64,000 bases of DNA from Peptoniphilus_A hominis (GTDB lineage Bacteria > Bacillota > Clostridia > Tissierellales > Peptoniphilaceae), in the NCBI RefSeq assembly GCF_040096015.1, contig NZ_JBBMFO010000001.1, positions 62,001-126,000 of the forward strand, written 5' to 3'. Below are positions 8,317 through 16,330 of this stretch, piece after piece. The notes under the pieces are model-generated. The model did no database searches. It was not told the origin of the DNA and was given only the letters and a program-made list of their open reading frames with translations. Both the position numbers and the translations under genes were made by a program. Numbering within the stretch: the stretch's first letter is position 1; every line of letters starts with the position of its first letter.

Positions 8317-9636
8317 TTAATATTCCTTGTCAACAAGTAAGATGTTTAATATTACGGCTACAATAGTTCCACCAGAAATGCCTGATGAGAAAAGTGCGGC
8401 TATTAAGCTAGGGAGTTTCGCCACTATGTCAGGTCTCATTGTAATTCCAATTCCAACCCCAATTCCTCCAGCTATTATCATAATATTTTTTGTAGAAAAT
8501 TTTGCCTTGCTAAGAGCTTGCATACCTGAGCCTATAATTGTACCAAACATAAGAATTCCAGCTCCACCAAGAATTGGTGTAGGCATAATGGAAACTAGAG
8601 TTGCAAATTTAGGGCATAAACTCATGATAATCAAGATAAAGGAAGAATAAAGAGCGACCTTTTTTGAAGCACACTTAGTAAGTGGTATTAGTCCAACATT
8701 TTGGCTGAAGGTTTGAGCTGCACCTGAACCAAAGACTGGAGAAAGCATAGACCCAATGGCATCAGCTCTAACACCACTTGCAATGTCTCCATCAGATAAG
8801 TCAACTTCGCACACTGTTCCCAAAGTTTTCATAACTCCTACAGTTTCAATAATTGTTACGAGATAACCTGCAATAAAAGGAACTACAAATTTTAGATCAA
8901 ACTTAACTCCAAAGGGAAAAATTTCTGGCATTCTTATCCATGGAGCTGCAGCAACTTGTGAAAAATCTACAAGTTTTAGTGGAATACAAATAATGTAGGA
9001 AATAATCATGGCTATAAAAACTGATGCCGTCGTTACAAAACCTCTGCCATAGTGATTTATAAAAATTATAAGTAGGAAAGTAAAGACAGCAATCCCAATA
9101 AAGAGTGGGTCGCCATAATTTTCTGCACCATAACCTCCTCCAACCCAGTCAAAGGCAACGGGCATCATTGTAACTCCAATTAGGGTAATAACAGTTCCTG
9201 TTACAACTTCTGGGAAAAATTTAAGAAGGGGCTTAATAAAAAAGCTTAAAATCAATTCTAAAAGAGCACCCATTATAGTTGCACCAAAATAACCTGCAAG
9301 TCCGCCACCCATAGTATTTATTACCGCATTGGCAGGTGGCACAAAGCCGAAGTCTGTTCCCATAATTGTTGGAAGACCAATACCAACCTTGACCTTGCCC
9401 TTAAATATGCCCTTAGTTTGAATAAAAGAACAGATACCAGAGGCAAGTAAAGCAGCAGAGATAAGTACAGAAGTCTCGGCAACATTTGTGCCAGCTATAG
9501 CAGCAATACTAAGTGGAACTGCAATAATTCCACTAAAGGCAGTCAAAATATTTTGAAATCCAAGTAGGGAGGATTTTAAAAAATTAGGCTTGTCATCAAC
9601 TTCGTATTCAAGTTTCATTACATTGTATTCCTTCAC
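8317..9636 (-). CDS. NCS2 family nucleobase permease (xanthine/urate type)
   Basis: A multi-spanning transporter of 439 residues with about 12-14 hydrophobic segments. The NCS2/NAT signature is present as QNVGLIPLTK (about residue 305), and the TM8-type motif as ETVG near residue 262; together they form the base-binding site. Members import purines or uracil with protons. The family fold and the IGLPTIMGTDFGFVPP segment point to the xanthine/urate branch, but the substrate is not certain. The GTG start at 9636 has AAAGGAGT at ideal spacing; an internal ATG lies six codons later. No purine riboswitch fits in the 84-bp gap upstream. Confidence 0.85.
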   Translation of the reverse strand: MKEYNVMKLEYEVDDKPNFLKSSLLGFQNILTAFSGIIAVPLSIAAIAGTNVAETSVLISAALLASGICSFIQTKGIFKGKVKVGIGLPTIMGTDFGFVPPANAVINTMGGGLAGYFGATIMGALLELILSFFIKPLLKFFPEVVTGTVITLIGVTMMPVAFDWVGGGYGAENYGDPLFIGIAVFTFLLIIFINHYGRGFVTTASVFIAMIISYIICIPLKLVDFSQVAAAPWIRMPEIFPFGVKFDLKFVVPFIAGYLVTIIETVGVMKTLGTVCEVDLSDGDIASGVRADAIGSMLSPVFGSGAAQTFSQNVGLIPLTKCASKKVALYSSFILIIMSLCPKFATLVSIMPTPILGGAGILMFGTIIGSGMQALSKAKFSTKNIMIIAGGIGVGIGITMRPDIVAKLPSLIAALFSSGISGGTIVAVILNILLVDKEY

Positions 9637-9660
9637 AATAAACTCCTTTTTTAATATAAT
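9632..9660 (+). promoter_or_regulatory. Promoter for fluC, overlapping the permease start
   Basis: TTCACA (9632-9637), 17-bp spacer, TATAAT (9655-9660). The -35 box lies over the start codon of the divergent permease gene. Confidence 0.6.
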
Positions 9661-9667
9661 TATAACA
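9659..9667 (-). promoter_or_regulatory. Extended -10 promoter for the NCS2 permease gene
   Basis: Minus-strand TGT-TATAAT overlaps by two bases the plus-strand -10 box of fluC, so the two promoters are interlocked. Confidence 0.5.
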
Positions 9668-9720
9668 AAAAGATTTTAGCACATAAGCATTTGTCATACA
9701 ATAAAAGAAAGGAGCAAAAA

Positions 9721-10083
9721 ATGTATTTTTTTGTAGCACTAGGTGGGGCCTTAGGTTCTGGTCTCAGATATTTTTTAAGTAATAAGATAAATAGTGGTGG
9801 AGATTTTCCCCTTGCCACCCTTATAATTAATGTAGTGGGAGCTTTTTTCCTAGCAATAATTGCCTTTTACGCTGAGAAAAATAAATTGGATCCTAGATTA
9901 ATTTTATTTTTAAAGGTTGGATTCTGCGGAGGTTTTACAACTTTCTCAACTTTTGCCTTTGAAATATTTAATTTAGAAAAGAATGGGAATTTAAACCTTT
10001 CAATTTTTTACGCTTTAATTAGCATAATTTTATCGCTTATAGGAATTTACTTTGCAAGGTTTTTAATACTTGAAAAATTTTAA
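9721..10083 (+). CDS. fluC: Fluoride ion channel FluC (CrcB)
   Basis: A four-helix membrane protein of 120 residues, the normal size for a Fluc subunit. It carries the conserved GGALGSGLRY start (about 8-17), an asparagine in the TLIINVVGAF helix and the GFCGGFTTFSTF motif (about 67-78), whose Phe residues and backbone Na+ site form the fluoride pore. It exports fluoride as a dual-topology dimer. Many Gram-positives encode two adjacent copies; only one is present here. The ATG at 9721 is chosen over the in-frame TTG at 9691 because AAAGGAG lies just before it. No fluoride riboswitch fits in the short leader. Confidence 0.92.
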   Translation: MYFFVALGGALGSGLRYFLSNKINSGGDFPLATLIINVVGAFFLAIIAFYAEKNKLDPRLILFLKVGFCGGFTTFSTFAFEIFNLEKNGNLNLSIFYALISIILSLIGIYFARFLILEKF

Positions 10084-10102
10084 AATTATAATTTAAGAAA
10101 TT

Positions 10103-10150
10103 TGTAAGAATTTTGTAGACTTTTTTGTAATTATTATTTGCTATTATAAT
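10103..10150 (+). promoter_or_regulatory. PhoP/PhoB-box-like direct repeats and -10 box before the two-component operon
   Basis: TGTA cores at 10103-10106, 10114-10117 and 10126-10129 form three direct repeats spaced 11 and 12 bp. On the minus strand they read (T/C)TACA, close to the TT-ACA boxes bound by PhoP-type OmpR-family regulators. A TATAAT lies at 10145-10150, while the -35 position is poor, as at activator-dependent promoters. The arrangement suggests autoregulation by the downstream regulator (inference). Confidence 0.5.
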
Positions 10151-10167
10151 GGCAGAGGAGGGATGTA

Positions 10168-10866
10168 ATGGATAAATACAATATTTTAATTGCTGAGGAT
10201 GACAAGGAAATTGCAAGGTCCATTGGAATTTATCTAAAAAATGAAAATTTTAATATTTTTTACGCCTATGATGGACTTGAAGCCCTAGAAATTTTTAAAA
10301 ATGAAAAAATTGATCTTATAATAATGGACCTCATGATGCCAAATTTATCTGGCGAAGAAGCCATTATTAAGCTTAGAGAAATTTCTGTAGTCCCAATAAT
10401 TATTTTATCTGCAAAATCAGAGGACACTGACAAAATTTTCGGACTAAATATTGGCGCTGATGATTATATTCAAAAGCCCTTCAATCCAATGGAGCTCATC
10501 GCTCGTGTAAAGAGCAATTTGAGAAGATTTTATGCCTATGATTTAAAGAATGACAGAAATTTTATAGAAATAGGCAGCATTAAATTAGATTTATCTCAAA
10601 AAATTGCCTATGTTGAAGATAAGCCAGTTGCTCTAACATCTATTGAGTTTAAAATTCTGGAGCTACTCATGAGAAATCCCAACAGAGTTTTTTCCATTGA
10701 AGAAATTTACGAGAGCGTGTGGAATGAACCAGCCATGGAGGCAAAGACTGTTACAGTTCACATTAGGCGAATAAGAGAAAAAATCGAAGTAAATCCAAAG
10801 AAGCCAATGTACTTAAAAGTCCAGTGGGGACTTGGATACAAATTTGAAGATTTGAGGCGAAAATAA
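10168..10866 (+). CDS. OmpR/PhoB family response regulator
   Basis: A 232-residue DNA-binding regulator. Its receiver domain (1-120) has the acidic pair D11-D12, phospho-acceptor D54 in IIMDLMMP and K103 in IQKPF. A winged-helix domain (about 132-228) contains the TSIEFKILELLMRNP and VTVHIRRIREKIE segments. It works with the histidine kinase encoded immediately downstream. The start is ATG with GAGGAGGGATG upstream. It resembles VanR/PhoP-type regulators in clostridia; the signal is not known. Confidence 0.92.
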   Translation: MDKYNILIAEDDKEIARSIGIYLKNENFNIFYAYDGLEALEIFKNEKIDLIIMDLMMPNLSGEEAIIKLREISVVPIIILSAKSEDTDKIFGLNIGADDYIQKPFNPMELIARVKSNLRRFYAYDLKNDRNFIEIGSIKLDLSQKIAYVEDKPVALTSIEFKILELLMRNPNRVFSIEEIYESVWNEPAMEAKTVTVHIRRIREKIEVNPKKPMYLKVQWGLGYKFEDLRRK

Positions 10867-12941
10867 TGAAAAAAAATTCTTACAAACTTAGCTATTATGC
10901 TTTAATAATTTTAGCAATTTCAATTATTTCCATGTTGGCAGGATCGTTTTTATACACAAAAAATCCTGATTCTTCTTATAGAAGAGCCATGACAGAAAAT
11001 AGGATTTACAATACTTTATATCAGTCAGTAAATGACAATGATGATTTTTATAGTAGTTATAAAGAATTTAAATATGCTATAAAGTCTTATAAGTTAAAGT
11101 ATTTTGACCAAAATGGAAATGTTGTTACAGATCCAGGATTAATTGAAGCTCAAAAGAAGAAGGATGACCTAAAGGCAAAGGGACTTGACCCAAAGGACTA
11201 TCTTGAAGATTGGATGCTAGACCAACCTGAAATTAAATCTGAATATAAAACTTTTTACCTAACTAATGAATATGAAAAAAATGAATTTGACCCACTAGAA
11301 ATTGAAATGAGAAATAATGACTTTTTGATTACTGGTTCAATAATTAATGATAGTATAGTGATTGACAAAGTTCAAAAAAGTAAAAGATTTATAGATAGTG
11401 ACTACAATTTTATTGACAAGTCTTTTAAATCGGATTTAAATGATGCCTTTAGAAAATTAAATAGTAGTAATAATATTAAAAATCTAAAGTTTGCTTATTA
11501 CGCATCCTTAGATGATGAAGTTTTTAAAGAAATTGAAAGAGATGTCTTTAGGGACCAAGTCCAAGTGCAAATTGGAGTAAGTGTCTTAATTACAGCTGTC
11601 TTATCAGCATTATTAGGATTATTTATGAATGTGGAAAAAGTTGACGGCAGCGAATCCTTGAGAAAAGTTTTTAAGCTTCCAATAGAACTTGTGATCATTC
11701 TATTTGTAATATTTGCATTTTCCAGTGCAGGAATATCAAGCATGAATCATATATACAACAATTTGTATATTTTCTATTCATTGTACCTTATTGGTCTCGT
11801 AATTGTTTCACTAACAGTAAATTATTTTGTAATTCTTTTAAAAAGCATATTTAACAAGAATACAGAAAATTATCTTCTTAAAAATTCTTTAATTTATAGA
11901 ATTTTTACTGGAGCGATTTCTGAATTTTCAAATGCGTCTGATGACAAGAAAAATATTAAAGATGCAAAGATTAAATTTACCCTAATTTATTTTGTAGTTT
12001 TCTTATTGTTGGCAATACTTAATATGATGTTTTCAACTATGTCTTACTATGCTCCTGAAAAAATGTTGATTCCAATGATATTATTTGGCATATTCATTTA
12101 TTATATTTTGATGAAAAATATAAATGAAGTTGCAAGGATTTCCAGAGAGTCCAGTGAAATTGTTAAGGGAAATTATAAAAAGAACATTGAAAAAAAGGGT
12201 GGCCTTTATGATGGCATAGTCGACAACTTTAACAATATTGGAGAGAACCTAGACCTTGCCATTGAAGATGCAGTAAAATCTGAAAGATTAAAGACAGAAC
12301 TCATTACAAATGTAAGCCACGACTTAAAGACTCCATTGACATCTATAATTAATTATTCTGATCTCTTATCAAAAGATGACAATACAGAAGATGAAGTTAA
12401 GGAGTATTCGAAAATAATAAATGAAAAGTCCAACAAGTTAAAGGTCCTAATCGAAGACTTGTTTGAAGTTTCAAAAGCAACATCTAACAACATTGAACTT
12501 GACAGGCAAGAGCTTGACTTTAATTCTCTTGTTCAACAGTCAATAGGAGAGTGGGAAGATAAAATTAAAGAAAATAACATTGAAATTATTTCAAATCTTC
12601 CAGAAGATAAGGTAATGCTTAACATTGATGGACAAAAATTCTCAAGAGTTTTAGACAACGTGTTCTCAAATATTTCTAAGTATGCCTTGGAAAACTCAAG
12701 AGTCTATGTAGATCTTTCAGAAGAAGGCGGAGTTAAGTTAACTATTAAAAATATCTCCAAGTATCCACTTAACATTTCCACAGAGGAACTTATGGAAAGA
12801 TTTACTCGTGGAGAAAAGTCAAGAACCACATCAGGATCAGGTCTAGGACTATCAATAGCCTCATCCTTTGTGAGAGCACACGGAGCAAGCTTTGACATAG
12901 AAATTGACGGAGACTTATTTAAGGTTAGGATAGAATTTTAA
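10866..12941 (+). CDS. Membrane sensor histidine kinase
   Basis: A 691-residue kinase overlapping the regulator stop by one base (TAATG), so the two are translationally coupled. A first membrane helix (11-30) is followed by an extracytoplasmic region of about 200 residues, then five more hydrophobic segments (235-253, 274-292, 300-325, 371-391, 400-416). The phosphorylated histidine is H485 in NVSHDLKTPL. The ATPase domain has an N box (DNVFSNISKYA) and the glycine lid GSGLGLSIA near the C-terminus. The large multi-helix sensor part is of the type seen in clostridial VanS-like kinases; the ligand cannot be told from sequence. Confidence 0.9.
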   Translation: MKKNSYKLSYYALIILAISIISMLAGSFLYTKNPDSSYRRAMTENRIYNTLYQSVNDNDDFYSSYKEFKYAIKSYKLKYFDQNGNVVTDPGLIEAQKKKDDLKAKGLDPKDYLEDWMLDQPEIKSEYKTFYLTNEYEKNEFDPLEIEMRNNDFLITGSIINDSIVIDKVQKSKRFIDSDYNFIDKSFKSDLNDAFRKLNSSNNIKNLKFAYYASLDDEVFKEIERDVFRDQVQVQIGVSVLITAVLSALLGLFMNVEKVDGSESLRKVFKLPIELVIILFVIFAFSSAGISSMNHIYNNLYIFYSLYLIGLVIVSLTVNYFVILLKSIFNKNTENYLLKNSLIYRIFTGAISEFSNASDDKKNIKDAKIKFTLIYFVVFLLLAILNMMFSTMSYYAPEKMLIPMILFGIFIYYILMKNINEVARISRESSEIVKGNYKKNIEKKGGLYDGIVDNFNNIGENLDLAIEDAVKSERLKTELITNVSHDLKTPLTSIINYSDLLSKDDNTEDEVKEYSKIINEKSNKLKVLIEDLFEVSKATSNNIELDRQELDFNSLVQQSIGEWEDKIKENNIEIISNLPEDKVMLNIDGQKFSRVLDNVFSNISKYALENSRVYVDLSEEGGVKLTIKNISKYPLNISTEELMERFTRGEKSRTTSGSGLGLSIASSFVRAHGASFDIEIDGDLFKVRIEF

Positions 12942-13000
12942 AATAAAATTCTATAGGATTTAAAATAATAAGCTTAAAAGGATTTTAAAATACAATGCAG

Positions 13001-13043
13001 AAGAAAGTTCGGTTGAAAATTATTTCGCCGGACTTTTTTCTTT
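13001..13043 (+). repeat. 43-bp hairpin repeat, copy 1 (terminator-like)
   Basis: AAGAAAGTTCGG...CCGGACTTTTTTCTTT. The arms AAAGTTCGG/CCGGACTTT pair with one G-T, an inner GAAA/TTTC extends the stem, and a T run follows. Two more copies occur at 15696 and 16927. It sits after the histidine kinase gene and just before the promoter of the BlaI operon, so it can end the kinase transcript. Confidence 0.85.
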
Positions 13044-13046
13044 AAC

Positions 13047-13075
13047 TTGACAAAGCTAAAGCAATAATATATACT
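13047..13075 (+). promoter_or_regulatory. Consensus promoter of the BlaI/M56 operon
   Basis: TTGACA (13047-13052), a 17-bp spacer and TATACT (13070-13075) lie 50 bp before blaI. No clear TACA/TGTA dyad, the usual BlaI/MecI operator, is visible around it, so the operator is either divergent or elsewhere. Confidence 0.85.
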
Positions 13076-13125
13076 CAAGATGAAAATATAAATATTAACA
13101 ATAATAAATAACAAGAGGTGAGAAA

Positions 13126-13509
13126 ATGGAACTATCAAATGGAGAACTTATGGTAATGGAAGTTTTGTGGGAGGGAGAGTGCCTAGATGAAAATGGAGAA
13201 ATTCAAGCCCTAGAATTATCCAAAGTGTTAAAGGAAAAATATAATCTGGGTAAAACATCTTGCTACACATTTTTTGGCAGGCTCTTAGAAAAGGGTGCAA
13301 TAACAAGAAGGTATCCTAAATACACAATAAAACCCATTGTAACAAGAGAAGAAGCCTTGCAAAAACAAAGAGAAGAAGCCATAGACAAATTATTTCAAGG
13401 ATCCTTTATAAGTTTTTGCAGGACCTTTTTAAAGGACAATAAAATAAGTGAAGAAGAAATTCAAGAGATAAAAAATCTTCTTAAAGATTTTGATAAGGAA
13501 GAAAAATGA
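13126..13509 (+). CDS. BlaI/MecI/CopY family repressor
   Basis: A 127-residue winged-helix repressor. It opens with the family pattern LSNGELMVMEVLWEGE, followed by the recognition-helix region (GKTSCYTFFGRLLEKGAITR, about 45-64) and a C-terminal helical dimerisation part. In the family, proteolysis by a membrane M56 metallopeptidase relieves repression. The next gene, overlapping by 4 bp, encodes such a peptidase, so the two form a sensor/repressor pair. The start is supported by AGAGGTGAG. No beta-lactamase or PBP gene lies nearby, so the regulated function is probably not classical beta-lactam resistance. Confidence 0.88.
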   Translation: MELSNGELMVMEVLWEGECLDENGEIQALELSKVLKEKYNLGKTSCYTFFGRLLEKGAITRRYPKYTIKPIVTREEALQKQREEAIDKLFQGSFISFCRTFLKDNKISEEEIQEIKNLLKDFDKEEK

Positions 13510-14879
13510 GAATAGGTATAGCTGGTTCAGCAGTCCTTTATAAAAGTTTAAAGTCAATTATAATATTAATTTTGATTTTACTCTTTAGAAGGAGATTAAA
13601 CTTAAAAAGCACTAAGGGTAATATCATATTGTGGACTCTTCTTTTAATCTATTTAATATTTCCAAAAGATATTTTATTTAGCATAAAAACCTATGAAGCT
13701 TCAAAGTTTATAAAGACAATTTTCGCACCCTCAATTCTGATAAATCAAGCAGCAATTTACATAACCGATAAGTTCCCATCAATATCACGACTTAATAGGA
13801 TAGTGGGATCAAGCTTAGTCATTAGCTATACTATCTATCAATTTATAAAATTTAAAAAAGCCTTAAGTAATTCTCTTGAACTAAAGGACAGGACTCATTT
13901 AAACAATTCTCTAAAAAAATTTAATATAAAAAGAGAAGTAAAAATCTATATAAATGATGAATTAGACACGCCTATAACTTATGGAATATTTAGACCCAAA
14001 ATAATTTTACAACAAAGTATTTTAAAAGACTGGGATTTATTAGAACATGTACTTATTCACGAGTTAGTGCATATAGAGAGATATCATATTTTATTAAGTC
14101 ACTTAAAAAATTTAATAATATGCCTTTATTGGTACAATCCCTTTTTAATACTTAGCTTACAATATTTTGAGAAAGATATAGAGATAAACTGCGACAAAAT
14201 AGTTATAGAAAAAATAGGAGATAGCCAAGAAAATAGGAAAAATTATTGCCAGTCAATGCTTAAATTATTAGAAAGACAAAGAGAAAATGATAAATTTGTC
14301 TTAAATTTAAGCCCAACTAAGGAAAGGATGTTGACTATGAAAAATTGGAAAAAAACAATGTCAGGAACTTTTACTTTAATATTTTTATTATTCTTGTATA
14401 TACCAGTGTTTACTAATGCTGTAGAAGTAGACGAAAATCAAGTTATATCGGATACAGAGGGAATAAAGGAAGTTTATGTAAATGTGGACAATAGGGTGGA
14501 AGAAATAACAGATGAAGAGTATGAAAACTTAGATTTAGATGAAATATTATTAAATGATGTTGACGAAAAATATGTTAAGAAAAAAGAAATAATACCAGCC
14601 TTTGAACATATAGATTATAAATTTAATTTCCAATCCTTTTATGAGGGTGATCAAAAGGGATTTACAATTAAAACAAGTGAGATGCATTCTAAAAAGGGGA
14701 TAGATTATACTGTACTTATAGTAGAGAATGGCGAAAAAATATATGAATCAAGATTTAATGAGGGAAAGAATTTAAAAATTAGAGTTGATCGTGGATCTAA
14801 TTATATAGTGACTATATTAAATCAATCAGTAAAACCTATAACTTATAAAATTAATATAAGTTTATGGCAAGAGGAGTAA
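13506..14879 (+). CDS. BlaR1-like M56 metallopeptidase without a penicillin-sensor domain
   Basis: A membrane metallopeptidase of 457 residues. Hydrophobic segments lie at about 12-28, 40-57, 100-115 and 290-307. The zinc motif HELVH is at 185-189, and the acidic EINCDK segment near 226 probably supplies the third ligand. The part outside the fourth helix is only about 150 residues and lacks the SxxK serine motif of the BlaR1 transpeptidase-like sensor, so the signal is something other than a beta-lactam bound covalently. It likely cleaves or triggers cleavage of the BlaI-like repressor (ATGA overlap). Lysine- and acid-rich outer residues give no recognisable fold. Confidence 0.85.
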   Translation: MRIGIAGSAVLYKSLKSIIILILILLFRRRLNLKSTKGNIILWTLLLIYLIFPKDILFSIKTYEASKFIKTIFAPSILINQAAIYITDKFPSISRLNRIVGSSLVISYTIYQFIKFKKALSNSLELKDRTHLNNSLKKFNIKREVKIYINDELDTPITYGIFRPKIILQQSILKDWDLLEHVLIHELVHIERYHILLSHLKNLIICLYWYNPFLILSLQYFEKDIEINCDKIVIEKIGDSQENRKNYCQSMLKLLERQRENDKFVLNLSPTKERMLTMKNWKKTMSGTFTLIFLLFLYIPVFTNAVEVDENQVISDTEGIKEVYVNVDNRVEEITDEEYENLDLDEILLNDVDEKYVKKKEIIPAFEHIDYKFNFQSFYEGDQKGFTIKTSEMHSKKGIDYTVLIVENGEKIYESRFNEGKNLKIRVDRGSNYIVTILNQSVKPITYKINISLWQEE

Positions 14880-14979
14880 AAAACTTATAAATAATAAAAA
14901 ATATAGTATTAATTATATTTCAAAGTTAATAGGCATGAAAGTGTAAACTTATTTATTAATCCTTGAAAGGAGATACAGG

Positions 14980-15378
14980 TTGAGGACAAAACAGCTTTTA
15001 ATATATATAATAAGTATAATAATATACTTAATTTTAGTTTATTTATTAAATAGACGCACCAATAAAAAAAGAATTATGTATGGAATTTCAATAATAAGTT
15101 TAATATTATTTGTTAGTCTGAAATTCTTAGGCAGTAAATATAATATTGACTTTTTAGGTTCCGATAAATTTATAAACACTTATCTAAATTTAATGTGCTT
15201 TATAATTAATATTCCAATATTATTTGGAGGATATAAAACTATAGATTTTTATTTTAGTAAGAAAAATTCCAAGGATAATAAGAATTTTATAATTAAAAGT
15301 ATATTGATATTACTACTAATATTTTTTGTATATATTAGTTACACATGGTGGGGTATTGTATATTACTTTTTATTTTAA
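14980..15378 (+). CDS. Unknown four-helix membrane protein
   Basis: A 132-residue protein not recognised from any family. Four hydrophobic segments (about 5-22, 28-47, 62-80, 100-125) are joined by short, mostly basic loops (NRRTNKK, FSKKNSKDNK), so it is a small integral membrane protein. The start is a TTG at 14980 with AAAGGAG at 14966-14972. It follows the M56 gene by 100 bp without a terminator and is probably in the same operon. Very high A+T and Ile/Leu content. Its role may be linked to the peptidase/repressor pair (inference only). Confidence 0.65.
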   Translation: MRTKQLLIYIISIIIYLILVYLLNRRTNKKRIMYGISIISLILFVSLKFLGSKYNIDFLGSDKFINTYLNLMCFIINIPILFGGYKTIDFYFSKKNSKDNKNFIIKSILILLLIFFVYISYTWWGIVYYFLF

Positions 15379-15450
15379 AAATATTGTGGGAGAAAGCAGT
15401 CGATTTAGCATAACAATAAATGCTAGAAATTTATAAAAGGAGGTGATATT

Positions 15451-15681
15451 TTGAAGAAAGGTTTAGCTGTTTTTCTTATAGGTTTGTCATTTTTTGCAGG
15501 ATTTTTCGTAAATAAAACTATTGTAAAAGAGAATCAAGGCTTGACAAAAACTCAAATGGAAAAAATGATTAATCGAAAGATTTCTGATGATGAGTGGAAA
15601 AAAATGACTAGAGATGGTGAAGTAGAAATGATTGGTGGATCTGATGGACCTACGCAAATTTATACTGAATCAAACAAATAA
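15451..15681 (+). CDS. 76-aa anchored miniprotein with IGGSDGPTQIY motif
   Basis: A small protein with a single N-terminal hydrophobic helix (about 3-22, uncleaved anchor or signal), a charged linker and the C-terminal motif MIGGSDGPTQIY. This resembles the GGADGPT(S/A)IF signature of the beta subunit of sodium-pumping decarboxylases (OadB/GcdB), where the Asp lies in the membrane active region. The rest of that ~400-residue subunit is absent, so the protein is not a pump. The TTG start has a near-perfect AAAGGAGGTGAT. It is the last gene of the BlaI/M56 unit, followed 15 bp later by hairpin repeat copy 2. Function unknown. Confidence 0.7.
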   Translation: MKKGLAVFLIGLSFFAGFFVNKTIVKENQGLTKTQMEKMINRKISDDEWKKMTRDGEVEMIGGSDGPTQIYTESNK

Positions 15682-15695
15682 GAAAATTGAAAAAT

Positions 15696-15733
15696 AAGAA
15701 AGTTCGGTTGAAAATCATTTCACCGGACTTTTT
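15696..15733 (+). repeat. 43-bp hairpin repeat, copy 2 (terminator-like)
   Basis: AAGAAAGTTCGGTTGAAAATCATTTCACCGGACTTTTT. Same stem as copy 1, with differences in the inner part. It closes the BlaI/M56/miniprotein operon. Confidence 0.85.
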
Positions 15734-15738
15734 AACGA

Positions 15739-15767
15739 TTTACAAAAATAAAGTATTTTTATATAAT
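15739..15767 (+). promoter_or_regulatory. Promoter of the 129-aa/190-aa gene pair
   Basis: TTTACA (15739-15744), 17-bp spacer, TATAAT (15762-15767). The start codon is 125 bp further on, giving a leader of about 118 nt. It contains a small TTAGC/GCTAA hairpin just before the GGAGG site. Confidence 0.75.
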
Positions 15768-15892
15768 AAGGTTGAAAAAACTGTTATGATTGATTAAGAA
15801 AAAGTTAAGAAATCGAATAAATAAAACGTCAATTATATAATTTGGAAAAGTAATAATTAGCTTATTGCTAAAAAAAGTGGAGGATATTTACA

Positions 15893-16282
15893 ATGAAAAA
15901 AAACTTGCTTTTCAAAATTTCAATTGTTCTTAATATTATTCTCTTGTCCTCTACAATTATTTTACAGCAAAAACTACAAAATCCAATGGTTCCACTCTTG
16001 CGGGGGACTTATGTGCATTCCAATGGAGACTTTTATTCAATGTCTTTTGATACTGAGAAAAATGTCTATTATATCTTTTGCAATGGAAGTCTTATAAAGA
16101 AAGGCAATTTTAAAGAGGATGAAGACAAGAGGATATACAAACTAGAAGATAATAACTTTAATAAATATATTTTTTTAAATGGAAAGACCTTTTATTTTGC
16201 CATTTCGGAGGATAAGGTAATTAAATTTGAGAAGGAATCAAATGCAATAACTTTTTACGGAGAGTCAAAGGATTTTGAATAA
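15893..16282 (+). CDS. Unknown membrane-anchored protein, 129 aa
   Basis: Not recognised. One N-terminal hydrophobic helix (about 7-25) with a basic start (MKKN) indicates a signal anchor or uncleaved signal. The remaining 100 residues look like a small beta-rich outer domain (alternating hydrophobic and charged stretches such as GTYVHSNGDFYSMSFD and KYIFLNGKTFYFAI), consistent with a cell-surface domain. The ATG has GTGGAGG at good spacing. It is followed 48 bp later by another membrane protein gene with its own ribosome binding site, and the pair is closed by hairpin repeat copy 3. Confidence 0.65.
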   Translation: MKKNLLFKISIVLNIILLSSTIILQQKLQNPMVPLLRGTYVHSNGDFYSMSFDTEKNVYYIFCNGSLIKKGNFKEDEDKRIYKLEDNNFNKYIFLNGKTFYFAISEDKVIKFEKESNAITFYGESKDFE

Positions 16283-16330
16283 AATTTTATTTTAATAATA
16301 AAGTTCATAGATTTAAGAAGAGGCGAAATA

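Noticed and set aside
9637..9720. Fluoride or purine riboswitch between fluC and the permease
   Set aside because: Only 84 bp are available and none of the conserved aptamer sequences is seen.
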